The notes under the pieces are model-generated. The model was not told the origin of the DNA. It made no database searches and was given only the letters and a program-made list of their open reading frames with translations. A stretch of DNA of 64,000 bases from Adhaeretor mobilis. Lineage in GTDB: Bacteria; Planctomycetota; Planctomycetia; Pirellulales; Lacipirellulaceae. Each line of letters begins with the position of its first letter. Position 1 is the first letter of the stretch. Shown here piece after piece: positions 1-8,485 of the stretch. The DNA is taken from NCBI RefSeq assembly GCF_007741515.1, contig NZ_CP036263.1:3273178-3337177 (forward strand), written 5' to 3'. The position numbers were made by a program, and so were the translations under genes.

Positions 1-10
1 GAGGAGGGAA

Positions 11-98
11 CTTGGTAGCCGCCCCGATTCCTCAACCAGCCCGCCGCCGGTGACCCATTCGTAGAGGAAAACATGCATGAGTTGGCTGTGCTACCAAG
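11..98. repeat. 9-bp inverted repeat pair
   Basis: CTTGGTAGC at 11-19 is the exact reverse complement of GCTACCAAG at 90-98, with a 70-base spacer. It lies past the 3' end of the suf genes. It may be a small palindromic repeat element; nine bases alone could also be chance. Confidence 0.3.
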
Positions 99-101
99 TG
101 T

Positions 102-123
102 AAAACGCCACGGAGGACGTTCC
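102..123. repeat. 22-bp dispersed palindrome, copy 1
   Basis: This is an imperfect palindrome, AAAACGCCACGGAGGACGTTCC, of the same length and pattern as copies at 477-498 and 4789-4810. It sits just past the stop of the DUF59 gene, so it could act as a 3' hairpin. Confidence 0.6.
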
Positions 124-133
124 CCTACAAAAT

Positions 134-451
134 TTAGAAGATTCCTAATTGGTCTTTAGCATCTTCGGTCATGCGGTCGGGCGTCCAGGGTGGGTCCATG
201 ACAAGTTTGACATCGACCTCACTGACCTCTTCCAGCTTGCCAACGAATTCCTTCGACTGGCCGAGCAGCTGCGGGCCGGCTGGGCAGGCGGGGCTAGTCA
301 TGGTCATTTCGACCTGCACGTCAGACTTGCCGTCGTCCTTCTCGTCAATTTTCACCTCGTAAATGAGACCCAGATCGACAATATTCACGAACAACTCGGG
401 GTCGATCACTTGCTTGAGCGCTTCGTAGACTTTTTCTTCAGCAACAGGCAT
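134..451 (-). CDS. sufT: SufT-like DUF59/MIP18 family Fe-S assembly protein
   Basis: A small DUF59 (MIP18/PaaD-like) protein that probably helps mature or deliver Fe-S clusters in the cytoplasm. The family core is visible: VIDPELFVNIVDLGLIYEV near the N terminus, then the conserved TSPACPAGP segment with its single cysteine, and a DPPWTPDRM segment near the end. I start at the ATG at 451 (MPVAEEKV), giving 105 residues. A longer frame opens at a GTG at 517 that overlaps the upstream stop, but its 22 extra residues translate a dispersed palindromic repeat (477-498). It is the last gene of the suf cluster, after a Rieske ferredoxin. The symbol is by family resemblance and context. Confidence 0.8.
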   Translation of the reverse strand: MPVAEEKVYEALKQVIDPELFVNIVDLGLIYEVKIDEKDDGKSDVQVEMTMTSPACPAGPQLLGQSKEFVGKLEEVSEVDVKLVMDPPWTPDRMTEDAKDQLGIF

Positions 452-476
452 GGGTAGACTCTCAATCCAGGGTTCC

Positions 477-498
477 GGAACTCCACGGAGGGCGTTCC
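477..498. repeat. 22-bp dispersed palindrome, copy 2
   Basis: GGAACTCCACGGAGGGCGTTCC, an imperfect palindrome in the spacer between the Rieske gene and the DUF59 gene. Read on the minus strand it encodes the NALRGVP string seen in the long version of the DUF59 frame, so that extension is repeat sequence and probably not protein. Confidence 0.65.
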
Positions 499-513
499 TA
501 GCAGTTTCAGGAC

Positions 514-837
514 TCACTCTTCAGCCAATTTCACAAACACTTGCTCGCCTTCGACTTTCACTTCGTGGGAAACAGTCGCCTTTGTGGCAGGCATCGTCAT
601 GCCCGCGCCAGTCTCGACGTTGAACTTCGCGCCATGGCGGGGGCAGGCAATCGATTTGTCTTCCGGATCGACTGGGCCATCGGAGAGCGGGCCACCGTCG
701 TGCGTGCATACATCGTCGAGGGCGTACCAGTGATCGGCGGCGTGGATAAGCACCACGAGAGTATCCTCAACCTCCACGAGCATGGAGCCCGGGTCGGCGA
801 CTTCGGAGGTTTTTGCTACAGCCACATAATCGGGCAT
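514..837 (-). CDS. Rieske [2Fe-2S] non-heme ferredoxin
   Basis: A 107-residue stand-alone Rieske protein of the kind that carries electrons in the cytoplasm. Both ligand pairs are present: Cys44 and His46 in the CTH motif, and Cys65 and His68 in the CPRHG motif. There is no signal peptide or membrane anchor, so this is not the Rieske subunit of a bc1 complex. It lies between sufD and the DUF59 gene in the suf operon. A role as a reductant for cluster assembly, or as a client, is inferred from position only. The start ATG at 837 gives the usual length for the family. Confidence 0.85.
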   Translation of the reverse strand: MPDYVAVAKTSEVADPGSMLVEVEDTLVVLIHAADHWYALDDVCTHDGGPLSDGPVDPEDKSIACPRHGAKFNVETGAGMTMPATKATVSHEVKVEGEQVFVKLAEE

Positions 838-858
838 GGATAGTTTCTAAGAAAGATT

Positions 859-928
859 GTTAACCGCCAATCTAGGTCGGCGGGTGGTTTGATGGCGAGC
901 CGAGCATCGATCAAGGCCGGCGGCTAAC
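859..928. repeat. Inverted repeat in the Rieske-sufD spacer
   Basis: GTTAACCGCC at 859-868 pairs with GGCGGCTAAC at 919-928 with one mismatch over a 50-base spacer. A second small stem, GATTG/CAATC, overlaps the left arm. It may be a dispersed palindromic element between sufD and the Rieske gene. Confidence 0.35.
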
Positions 929-965
929 GGTACTCTTGTGAGTCTTGCCTATTAGAACGAACGAA

Positions 966-2276
966 CTATAGGTCGCGAACTCTTTGTCCAATTGCTTCAC
1001 CCAGGGCTTCGCGAACGCTTTCGATGGTGATGCGATCGAAGACTTGTTGGAAGAAGCCCTCAACGATCATGCGAACTGCTTCCTGACGGGTGTAGCCACG
1101 TGTCATGGCATAAAAGACTTGCGTTTCATCGACACGACCCGAGGTGCTGCCGTGCGTGCAACGAACATCGTCCGCTTCGATTTCCAATCCAGGGATAGAA
1201 TCGGCCCGTGCGGTGGTGGCGAGCATCAAGTTATCGTTCCGCTGATAGGCATCAGTGCGCTGTGCCGGCTCATCGACCTTAATCATGCCACGCCATACGG
1301 TGCGTGAATGATCTTGCAGGGCGGCTTTGTAGAGCAAGTCGCTGCGACAAAAGGGCGCTTTATGGTGCTGGTGGGTACTGTAGCACAAGTGCTGCTTGCC
1401 TTGCGTGAACATCACCCCGTTGACCTGGGCCTCTGCATCCTGGCCCGTGAGCGCTACGTGCTGATTCACCTTGGCAAGGCGACTTCCCAGGGCGCCGATC
1501 GTCCACTGCAAGTTGGCATTTGCGGCAACATCACCCATCTGATGAGCAAAGTGCCAAACGCGATCTCCCCAGTTTTGCAAGTTCACGTAACGAAGGCGAG
1601 CTCGCTCTCCGACAATGAGTTCGATCGTTCCGCAATGCATGCCACCATGAGATTGGTCGGAACTTGCGGACTCGGAAAGCAGTGTAGCTTCAGCGTCCTC
1701 TCCGAGGATCACTAAGGTACGACTGAGATCGACTCCTCCGTCGGTAATCGTGGAGAGTGCGTGGAGCGGCTGTTGAACTTTTACTCCCTTGGGCACATAG
1801 AGGAGCGTTCCGCCTGACCAGCAGGCTGCGTTGAGTGCAGCGAACTTGTCGTAGCTTGGGTCAACGAGACGGCGCTCGAAGAAAGGCTTTAGTAGGTCGC
1901 CATGCTCAGCAGTCAAGCGGCCTAGACTTCCGTAGAGGATGCCCTGTTTAGCAAGTTCGGACGAAAGATCGCTATCGACGGTACGACTATCGACGGCTCG
2001 TGTGTGGCCGCCAAGTTCAACACCTTCTGCGAGCAGCGCGGTGGGCGTTGCCGCTTCGGTATCACGCTCACCAGGAAGTCCGTAGCGATCGAGCTTGAAG
2101 AGGCGGATATCGGTCCGCATCCACTCCTCATCACTGCCCGAAGGCATGGGCAATTCGCCGAATTGCTTCCAAGCGGCACGGCGCATGTCGACAAGCCAGT
2201 TTGGCTCGTCACGTGCGTCGAGGAAATCGTCGAAGGCTTGTTGTGTGAAGCCGGTGTGTTCTAACGTTGCGGTCAT
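966..2276 (-). CDS. sufD: Fe-S cluster assembly protein SufD
   Basis: A 436-residue SufD, partner of SufB and SufC in the SufBC2D scaffold that builds Fe-S clusters in the cytoplasm. The sequence shows the SufB/SufD beta-helix core, for example the AALNAACWSGGTLLYVPKGV stretch that matches the related stretch in SufB, and the C-terminal GYTRQEAVRMIVEGFF helix typical of the family. Length is normal. Gene order sufC-sufB-sufD on the minus strand fits a standard operon. A spacer of about 160 bases with short palindromes separates it from sufB. Confidence 0.93.
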   Translation of the reverse strand: MTATLEHTGFTQQAFDDFLDARDEPNWLVDMRRAAWKQFGELPMPSGSDEEWMRTDIRLFKLDRYGLPGERDTEAATPTALLAEGVELGGHTRAVDSRTVDSDLSSELAKQGILYGSLGRLTAEHGDLLKPFFERRLVDPSYDKFAALNAACWSGGTLLYVPKGVKVQQPLHALSTITDGGVDLSRTLVILGEDAEATLLSESASSDQSHGGMHCGTIELIVGERARLRYVNLQNWGDRVWHFAHQMGDVAANANLQWTIGALGSRLAKVNQHVALTGQDAEAQVNGVMFTQGKQHLCYSTHQHHKAPFCRSDLLYKAALQDHSRTVWRGMIKVDEPAQRTDAYQRNDNLMLATTARADSIPGLEIEADDVRCTHGSTSGRVDETQVFYAMTRGYTRQEAVRMIVEGFFQQVFDRITIESVREALGEAIGQRVRDL

Positions 2277-2439
2277 CGGTTACGTTTCAATTCTGTTGTG
2301 CTTAGTTACTCAAATAGCTGGCTATTCAAACAGTTGGTCGACAGGCATCGCCCAGTCTGGGACGGCTGGTTCCGCCTCAGCTCGCTCGCCACGCTTGTAA
2401 ATTGTTGGCTCGGCAGACCGTCTGCTTGAGGCTACGACA
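2277..2439. other. sufB-sufD spacer with two short palindromes
   Basis: The spacer holds AATAGC-TG-GCTATT at 2313-2326 and GCAGAC-C-GTCTGC at 2413-2425. The second lies just past the sufB stop and could slow or stabilise the transcript between sufB and sufD. There is no T-run, so it is not a standard terminator. No coding sequence is seen here. Confidence 0.3.
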
Positions 2440-3846
2440 CTAGCCTACGCTGCCTTCCATCTGCAGCTCAATCAGACGGTTCATCTCGACGGCGTACTCC
2501 ATCGGCAACTCTTTGATAAGCGGTTCAATGAAGCCGCTGACGATCATCGAACTGGCTTCCGCTTCGCTGAGGCCGCGGCTCATGAGGTAGAAGAGTTGCT
2601 CTTCGCCGATGCGCGAGACGCTTGCTTCGTGCTCGATTTGCACGTCTTGCTCTTCGACTTCGATGTAGGGATAGGTGTCGCTACGGCTATCGGAGTCGAG
2701 AATCAAGGCGTCGCAGACGACGTTACTCTTGCAATCGGTGGCACCGTCTTCCACCTTGCAAAGACCGCGATAGCTACTGCGACCGCCGTTCTTGCTAATG
2801 CTCTTGGAGATGATCCGGCTCTTCGTATTCGGAGCACAATGGACCACCTTTGCACCGGCATCTTGATGCTGTCCCTTTGAGGAGAAAGCAATCGAGAGAA
2901 TTTCGCCACGGGCACCGGGTTCCATCATGTAGACGGCCGGATACTTCATGGTAAGCCGGCTTCCTAGGTTGCCATCGACCCATTCCATCAGGGCGTTCTC
3001 GTAAGCCATCGCCCGTTTGGTGACGAGGTTGTAGATATTATTCGCCCAGTTCTGAATCGTCGTATAACGGCAACGGCCATTCTTCTTGACGATGACTTCC
3101 ACAACAGCCGAATGCAGGCTCTCGGTTGTGTACATCGGAGCGGTGCAGCCCTCGACGTAGTGTACCTCGGCACCTTCGTCTACGATGATCAGAGTGCGCT
3201 CGAATTGCCCCATTTGCTCCGCGTTGATGCGGAAGTAAGCCTGTAGCGGGAAGTCGATCTTTACGCCCGGAGGCACATAGATGAACGAACCACCCGACCA
3301 TACGGCAGAATTTAACGCGGCAAACTTGTTGTCTTCCGGCGGGATGATCTTGCCGAAGTACTCACGAAGGAGTTCGGGGTGCTCTTTGATCGCTGTGTCG
3401 GTATCAGTGAACAGGACCCCCTTGTCGCCCAGTTCCTTCTGGAGCGAACCGTACACTACTTCGCTCTCGAACTGAGCTTTCACGCCGGCGAGATATTTTT
3501 TCTCAGCTTCCGGGATACCAAGCTTGTCAAAGGTATCTTTGATTTCCTCGGGTACATCATCCCAGGTCTTGCCTTGCTGGTCGGCCGGTTTAAGGTAGTA
3601 GTAGATGTCCTGGAAATTGATCGCGATATCGCCGCCCCACTCGGGCATGGGCTTCGACTCGAAAATCTCATAAGACTTCAGGCGGAAGTCGCGCATCCAG
3701 CCTGGCTCCCCCTTCATTTCGGAGATCTGCGCAACGATCTCTCTATCCAGGCCCTTGCGAGCCTTGAACACGTCGTGCGACGGGGTGATGAAATCATACT
3801 TGTTGATTTCGTCGGCGGTTACATCTGGTAGTGTGTCAGTTGCCAT
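2440..3846 (-). CDS. sufB: Fe-S cluster assembly scaffold SufB
   Basis: The main scaffold subunit of the SUF system. Family segments are clear: the [20 protein letters not shown] stretch, HYVEGCTAP with a conserved cysteine, and a C-terminal [17 protein letters not shown] helix. I start at the ATG at 3846 (MATDTLPDV), preceded by AGGAAA, giving 468 residues, the usual SufB length. An upstream start at 3912 would add 22 residues with no family support. It sits between sufC (upstream, 88 bases away) and sufD. Confidence 0.95.
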   Translation of the reverse strand: MATDTLPDVTADEINKYDFITPSHDVFKARKGLDREIVAQISEMKGEPGWMRDFRLKSYEIFESKPMPEWGGDIAINFQDIYYYLKPADQQGKTWDDVPEEIKDTFDKLGIPEAEKKYLAGVKAQFESEVVYGSLQKELGDKGVLFTDTDTAIKEHPELLREYFGKIIPPEDNKFAALNSAVWSGGSFIYVPPGVKIDFPLQAYFRINAEQMGQFERTLIIVDEGAEVHYVEGCTAPMYTTESLHSAVVEVIVKKNGRCRYTTIQNWANNIYNLVTKRAMAYENALMEWVDGNLGSRLTMKYPAVYMMEPGARGEILSIAFSSKGQHQDAGAKVVHCAPNTKSRIISKSISKNGGRSSYRGLCKVEDGATDCKSNVVCDALILDSDSRSDTYPYIEVEEQDVQIEHEASVSRIGEEQLFYLMSRGLSEAEASSMIVSGFIEPLIKELPMEYAVEMNRLIELQMEGSVG

Positions 3847-3934
3847 GATGGCTTTCCTATTAAATTGAACGCTCAGCAAGGCTTGGCTGAGAGCATTCGA
3901 TGTTAACTCCAAATCGATTCAAGCAGCGATTCAG

Positions 3935-4765
3935 CTAAACTCCTGCTGGGGCTTCTTTCATTTCTTCTCCCACGGCGGCAGCGTCCGGGTAAGCAGCGCG
4001 GATGCGGTCGTAGCCGTCGGTGTACAGTTCCTTGGCGAGTTCGACACCGCCAGTTTCGACGATACGTCCACCAAGCATTACGTGGGTGAAGTCGGGTGTG
4101 TTGTGATCAAGCAGCTTGTCGTGGTGAGTGATGATCAGGATGCCCATTTCCGCACCACCTGCCTCGACATTAATAATGTCCGCGATGCTTTCGCTGGCAA
4201 GTTTAACGGCATCGACATCGAGGCCGCTGTCGGTCTCGTCGAGGATGGCGAACTTTGGACGGAGCATGGCGAGTTGCAGAATCTCCGCTCGCTTCATCTC
4301 TCCACCCGAGAAGCCATCGTTCACGTAACGACGGGCAAACTCGGTGTCCATTTTGAGTTGCCCCATCTTCTCGGTGAGTTCCTTGCGGAACTGACGCATG
4401 GGGATCAGGTCTTCGCCCTCTTTACGCTCGGGGTTGCGAACATTCGTGGTCGCATGCCGAAGAAACTCAGCCATTTTCACACCGGGAATAGCCATCGGGC
4501 GCTGGAAGGCCATAAAGATACCGGCACGGGCACGTTCGGAGGCATCCATTTCAAGGACATCTTGCCCAGACAACTCGATTTGGCCGCCAGTTACTTCATA
4601 GCCAGGGTGACCCATGATGGCGTTACCAAGGGTACTCTTGCCTGAGCCATTGGGGCCCATGAGTGCGTGCGTTTCACCACGGTTGATCGTGAGATTCACG
4701 CCGCGGAGAATTGGTTTGCCTTCTACGGCAACTTGGAGGTCGGTGATCTTCAGTGTTTCTGACAT
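3935..4765 (-). CDS. sufC: SUF system ABC-type ATPase SufC
   Basis: The ATPase that drives the SufBCD scaffold. Walker A is GPNGSGKST at residues 37-45, the signature is FSGGEMKR, and Walker B is AILDETDSGLD, in which the SufC-specific DETDSGLD form is seen instead of the DEP of transporter ATPases. The H-loop histidine is in ITHH. At 276 residues it is slightly longer than usual because of a C-terminal tail. It is the first of the sufCBD genes. A short palindromic repeat (4789-4810) lies in the spacer before it. Confidence 0.95.
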   Translation of the reverse strand: MSETLKITDLQVAVEGKPILRGVNLTINRGETHALMGPNGSGKSTLGNAIMGHPGYEVTGGQIELSGQDVLEMDASERARAGIFMAFQRPMAIPGVKMAEFLRHATTNVRNPERKEGEDLIPMRQFRKELTEKMGQLKMDTEFARRYVNDGFSGGEMKRAEILQLAMLRPKFAILDETDSGLDVDAVKLASESIADIINVEAGGAEMGILIITHHDKLLDHNTPDFTHVMLGGRIVETGGVELAKELYTDGYDRIRAAYPDAAAVGEEMKEAPAGV

Positions 4766-4788
4766 GGGAAATCGTTCTCAGGTTATTT

Positions 4789-4810
4789 GGAATGCCACGG
4801 GGGGCGTTCC
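4789..4810. repeat. 22-bp dispersed palindrome, copy 3
   Basis: GGAATGCCACGGGGGGCGTTCC, the third copy of the palindrome found at 102-123 and 477-498. It lies between nuoB and sufC, where it could form a hairpin in the transcript. Confidence 0.6.
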
Positions 4811-4840
4811 CTACAGTTCGGGTGAATGATTTTGGGGAGA

Positions 4841-5461
4841 CTAACTTGTGATCTTTTGATGATCGAATACGGGATCGCCTTCGACTGGCTCAGCAACGTA
4901 GCCACTGTGATGCGGTACAGGTAGTTCGTCTTCGACCTTTTGCCCAAGCTGGCCAAAGCCAGTAGGGCCGTTACGTTTGGCGATCTTGTGGCCCTTGATC
5001 TTGTCTTGGATTCGCATGAGGCCTTCTAGCAATGCTTCAGGGCGAGGTGGACAGCCAGGCACGTAAACATCGACGGGAACGACTAAGTCAACGCCCTTGA
5101 CGACGTGGTAACCGTACTTGAAGTAAGGTCCACCACCGACGGTGCAGGCACCCATGGCGATGACGAACTTGGGATCGGGCATCATGTTGTAGAGCCGCCT
5201 CACACGACTAGCCATTTTGTAGGTCACTGTGCCGGCAACGATCATGAGGTCTGCCTGACGGGGCGTAGCACGGAAGGCACCCGCGCCGAATCGATCGAGA
5301 TCGTAACGGCTGGCACCTGCGGCCATCATTTCAATGGCACAACAAGCGAGACCAAAGGTGAGCGGCCAAATGCTGGACTGGCGAGCCCAATTGATCGCAT
5401 TTTCTACGGTCGTCGTGATGACATTTTCTTCGAATCGGCCTTCAATCCATGGCTGAGACAT
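4841..5461 (-). CDS. nuoB: NADH-quinone oxidoreductase subunit B
   Basis: The complex I subunit that binds the terminal [4Fe-4S] cluster N2 and passes electrons to quinone. All four ligands are visible: Cys40-Cys41 (LACCAIEMM), Cys106 (GACTVGG) and Cys137 (VPGCPPRPE). I choose the ATG at 5461 (MSQPWIEG), 206 residues; an upstream TTG would add seven. The C-terminal tail after residue 150 is longer than in minimal NuoB. No other nuo gene is near; it sits between sufR and sufC on the same strand. That placement suggests shared control with cluster assembly, which is inference. Confidence 0.93.
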   Translation of the reverse strand: MSQPWIEGRFEENVITTTVENAINWARQSSIWPLTFGLACCAIEMMAAGASRYDLDRFGAGAFRATPRQADLMIVAGTVTYKMASRVRRLYNMMPDPKFVIAMGACTVGGGPYFKYGYHVVKGVDLVVPVDVYVPGCPPRPEALLEGLMRIQDKIKGHKIAKRNGPTGFGQLGQKVEDELPVPHHSGYVAEPVEGDPVFDHQKITS

Positions 5462-5675
5462 CGCTCGCCCTTTCAAAATCAAATATGGTCTTGCTGTCAG
5501 GAGTAATTGGCTAGCTCGAAAGTTCCCTGGCTCAGGAGGGCCCCGGTGGGGAATTCAAGCAACGCTCAATCTATCTAAGCTACCCGCACAAGTGGCTGTC
5601 TACTAGGTGCTGCCTGTCTGTTGACGCTCTGTTTCTCGCTATTTCTGACATGTCTGGTTTCTGGTTCGACTTGGT

Positions 5676-6320
5676 TTAGGTCGCGACCGGTTCGAACTTG
5701 CAACAAGTCTCACCGTCAAGACGGCACTCACTTAGACGTACGTCTTCGCCTAGCACTTCGGTGAACAGCATTTTCTCAAGGGCACAAATGCCTCGATCTT
5801 GTTCGGCAAGGTCAGGGTAAGGGCAGGCGAGGGCGGTTAGCACGGGCAGGCCACCCTCGTCGTTGACTTCAAAGGCGATATCACGGCCGCCAAGCTCTGC
5901 GGCTAGGGAACTCATCCGTTCCGTCAGGTTCTCGCCAGAAATTCGAGTGCGATACTTCTCAGCCATGCTCACGGCTAGGCGGCTCAGCAAACCCTGCTGA
6001 ACAGCCTTGTCCTTGATGCCTCTAATCTCTTTCCACAGTACATCCACCAGCTCGCTATAGTTGTTGCCACCGGTTCGCTGGCCTGCTTGGGTAAGGCCGT
6101 ACTGGTGCGTAGGGCGGCCCCGTCCAGCGGGAGTTGAAGTTCGCTCAACCAGGCCTGCGTCTGTCAAGCGGGCGAGGCGTTGCCGAACAGCGGTGGCCGT
6201 TACACCCAGCGCATCGCTGAGTTCAGCAATAGTTGCTTGCCCCGAACGTCTGAGGCGATCAACCACCTTGTAGTCGCCCGAAGACACTCGAGGCACTGCT
6301 GTTGATTGAGGGTGGGACAT
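5676..6320 (-). CDS. sufR: SufR-type Fe-S sensing transcriptional repressor
   Basis: A DeoR/ArsR-like winged-helix regulator with a C-terminal Fe-S binding domain. The N-terminal helix-turn-helix reads TIAELSDALGVTATAVRQRL, with the wing in GRGRPTHQY. The C terminus carries cysteines in the SufR pattern: ACPYPDLAEQ, GICALEK, LSECRLDG and TCCKF. Known SufR proteins hold a [4Fe-4S] cluster and repress suf genes when clusters are plentiful. The gene leads the suf cluster and reads the same way, as expected for an autoregulated operon. The start is the ATG at 6320; an upstream TTG adds three residues. Confidence 0.9.
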   Translation of the reverse strand: MSHPQSTAVPRVSSGDYKVVDRLRRSGQATIAELSDALGVTATAVRQRLARLTDAGLVERTSTPAGRGRPTHQYGLTQAGQRTGGNNYSELVDVLWKEIRGIKDKAVQQGLLSRLAVSMAEKYRTRISGENLTERMSSLAAELGGRDIAFEVNDEGGLPVLTALACPYPDLAEQDRGICALEKMLFTEVLGEDVRLSECRLDGETCCKFEPVAT

Positions 6321-6462
6321 GGTTCGCAAAGGCTCTGTCGTTTTAGGCCTAGGTTTCAGGGGCTAGCAGACTAGGCTTTAGCTATCATCTTACGCGATTC
6401 CTGATTTTACACAACCAGTGGTTTGAAAAATACCCACGTGTGATTACTCAACTGACGTAAAC

Positions 6463-6480
6463 ACTTGACCTGAAACAAGT
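6463..6480. promoter_or_regulatory. Candidate operator upstream of sufR
   Basis: ACTTG at 6463-6467 and CAAGT at 6476-6480 form an inverted repeat with an 8-base centre, about 140 bases upstream of the sufR start and 133 bases upstream of the divergent symporter gene. A TTGACC hexamer lies inside it on the plus strand. It could be an operator for SufR or part of a promoter for the symporter. It is not the CAAC-N6-GTTG site described for cyanobacterial SufR. Confidence 0.3.
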
Positions 6481-6613
6481 TATTGTCTAGAAGAACTCGC
6501 TAACGGCATCCATGCCGTAAGTGACTAGTCACAAATCCTGAATATCCACGCTCAACAAAGCGGTTGGCGGGAGCTACCTACAGTTCCCGGATGCTACCGC
6601 GGAGGTTTACCTA

Positions 6614-8341
6614 ATGGTGTGCCGAAAGTCGTTTTTTTTCTTCCTGCTCGGGACACTCCTGGTACTGCCCGTGTGCGAGGCCTTCGCTCAGCCTGATCCT
6701 GAGCAAGTTGTTTCGGAACCGGACTTAAGCTTTCCGGAAGATACCTCCGCCGAAGAGGCTACAAATTCTGCAGAGTCGCCCGAGGATACGGAGCTCTCGT
6801 TCGGTGACGCCTGGCGAGCCAATTGGGACGATGCTGAGAAATCGCGCTCCCTGAAGGTGCAAGACAGCATTAATCAGATCTTCGACGAAGCGAATGACGC
6901 GGTTGGCGCGGTATTGCTTTACGAGCTACCTATCGTGCCCGCGTACGAAGACGGCAAACCACGAGGCGTGTCCGTAATTCTCCTTACGCTCATCTCGGGT
7001 GGCTTGTTTTTCACCCTAAGATACAAGTTTATCAATGTACGACTCCTCGGCCACTGTTTCAGCGTGATCCGCGGCCATTTTGACGACGAGAAGGACGAGG
7101 GTGAGGTCTCGCACTTTCAGGCGCTCACATCGGCGCTGTCGGCGACCGTTGGGTTGGGCAATATTGCAGGTGTTGCAGTTGCAATCACCATGGGCGGTTC
7201 GGGGGCCGTCTTTTGGATGTGGGTAATTGCCTTTTTAGGAATGAGCCTCAAATTCACCAGTTGCTCACTCGCACAGTATTATCGTCGCGTTAAGCCCGAT
7301 GGTACGGTGCTCGGTGGACCGATGGTATTCCTCGAGGATGGATTTCGCGATCGCCTGCCGAAGCTGGCGTTGCTGGGCAAAGTACTTGCGGTAACTTTTG
7401 CCGTGCTTACTATTCTCGCTGCCTTTGGCGGGGGGAACATGTTCCAGGGCAACCAAGCTTTTAGCTTGCTCAACCAACAGTTCCCCAAAGTCGCAGCGAG
7501 TCATCACGCCTGGATATTTGGTCTGCTGCTCGCGTTTCTGGTCGGGATCGTTATTATTGGCGGGATTCGGCGAATTGGAGAAGTCACGAGCAAGCTCGTG
7601 CCATTTATGTGCGCGTTCTTTTGTCTCGTTTGCCTCGTCATTATTATCAAGAATTACGAGGAAGTACCTGCCATGTTTGGCCGGATCTTTAGCGAGGCGT
7701 TTGCCGTCAAGAGTGTCTATGGAGGCATTTTCGGTGCCCTGCTCACCGGAGCGCAACGGGCCGCATTTTCCAACGAGGCGGGCGTTGGCTCGGCCGCGAT
7801 CGTTCACGCCGCGGCGAAGACCGATGAACCGATTCGTGAGGGGGTTGTGGCCATGATCGCTCCTGCGATTGACACAATCGCCGTTTGCACGATGACCGCT
7901 CTAGCAATTCTCATTTCGAGTGCCCATCTCGATCCAGTAACGGGCCTCGTCTACGGGAAAAGCGATCTCGCTCCTGAAGGAATCGTCGTTACAGCACGCG
8001 CTTTTGCTAGCCTGGGAGCGGCGATGCCCTATTTGTTGTGTATCGCGGTCTGCTGCTTCGCGTACTCCACACTCATTTCCTGGAGCTACTATGGCGAACG
8101 AGCGACGGAATACCTAATCGGCCCCGGTGGGATTCTCCCCTACCGTATCGTTTACCTGATCTTTGTGGCACTTGGCCCCATCCTCTCACTGCAATCGGTC
8201 ATTGATTTTTCGGACATGATGATCCTCAGCATGGCGTTTCCGAACATCGTCGGTATGGTGTTGCTCTCGGGGCTGATTAGTAGGAAGGCAAGCGATTACA
8301 CCCAACGTTTGAAGTCCGGTGAAATGCAGCCTGACCGGTGA
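6614..8341 (+). CDS. Alanine/glycine:cation symporter (AGCS family)
   Basis: An inner-membrane carrier that takes up alanine or glycine with sodium (or protons). The family signature is present: SALSATVGLGNIAGVAVAI, the GGPMVFLEDG loop, and FSNEAGVGSAAIVHAAAKT. It differs from a usual AGCS protein (about 450-480 residues) by an N-terminal extension of about 120 residues with a signal-like hydrophobic start ending near AFAQ, an acidic linker, and an amphipathic stretch before the first core helix. GGAGG at 6600-6604 supports the ATG at 6614. It reads divergently from sufR. Substrate within the family is not decided by sequence. Confidence 0.9.
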   Translation: MVCRKSFFFFLLGTLLVLPVCEAFAQPDPEQVVSEPDLSFPEDTSAEEATNSAESPEDTELSFGDAWRANWDDAEKSRSLKVQDSINQIFDEANDAVGAVLLYELPIVPAYEDGKPRGVSVILLTLISGGLFFTLRYKFINVRLLGHCFSVIRGHFDDEKDEGEVSHFQALTSALSATVGLGNIAGVAVAITMGGSGAVFWMWVIAFLGMSLKFTSCSLAQYYRRVKPDGTVLGGPMVFLEDGFRDRLPKLALLGKVLAVTFAVLTILAAFGGGNMFQGNQAFSLLNQQFPKVAASHHAWIFGLLLAFLVGIVIIGGIRRIGEVTSKLVPFMCAFFCLVCLVIIIKNYEEVPAMFGRIFSEAFAVKSVYGGIFGALLTGAQRAAFSNEAGVGSAAIVHAAAKTDEPIREGVVAMIAPAIDTIAVCTMTALAILISSAHLDPVTGLVYGKSDLAPEGIVVTARAFASLGAAMPYLLCIAVCCFAYSTLISWSYYGERATEYLIGPGGILPYRIVYLIFVALGPILSLQSVIDFSDMMILSMAFPNIVGMVLLSGLISRKASDYTQRLKSGEMQPDR

Positions 8342-8485
8342 TAGCTTAGAGCGGTACCGCAGAGGCATCGCATGCGACACAGGCTAGCCTTGTTGAGTGA
8401 ACCTCAATAGGTTTGCGTCGGTCTGGTTGCAACAGCAGTAGTTTTTCCGCTTCTTGTCCCCGCATACCCCCGCCGAGCTAGTGCG

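Noticed and set aside
452..517. N-terminal extension of the DUF59 protein from the GTG at 517
   Set aside because: The added residues translate a dispersed palindrome (477-498), and the family begins at the MPVAEEKV start at 451.
4082..4645. 187-residue plus-strand open frame opposite sufC
   Set aside because: Antisense to Walker A and Walker B coding sequence; no features of a real protein.
6463..6480. A confirmed SufR binding site
   Set aside because: It is palindromic and well placed, but does not match the described CAAC-N6-GTTG form, so it is listed only as a candidate.
7265..7807. 180-residue minus-strand open frame in the symporter gene
   Set aside because: Antisense to conserved AGCS motifs, composition rich in charged residues as expected for the complement of membrane helices.
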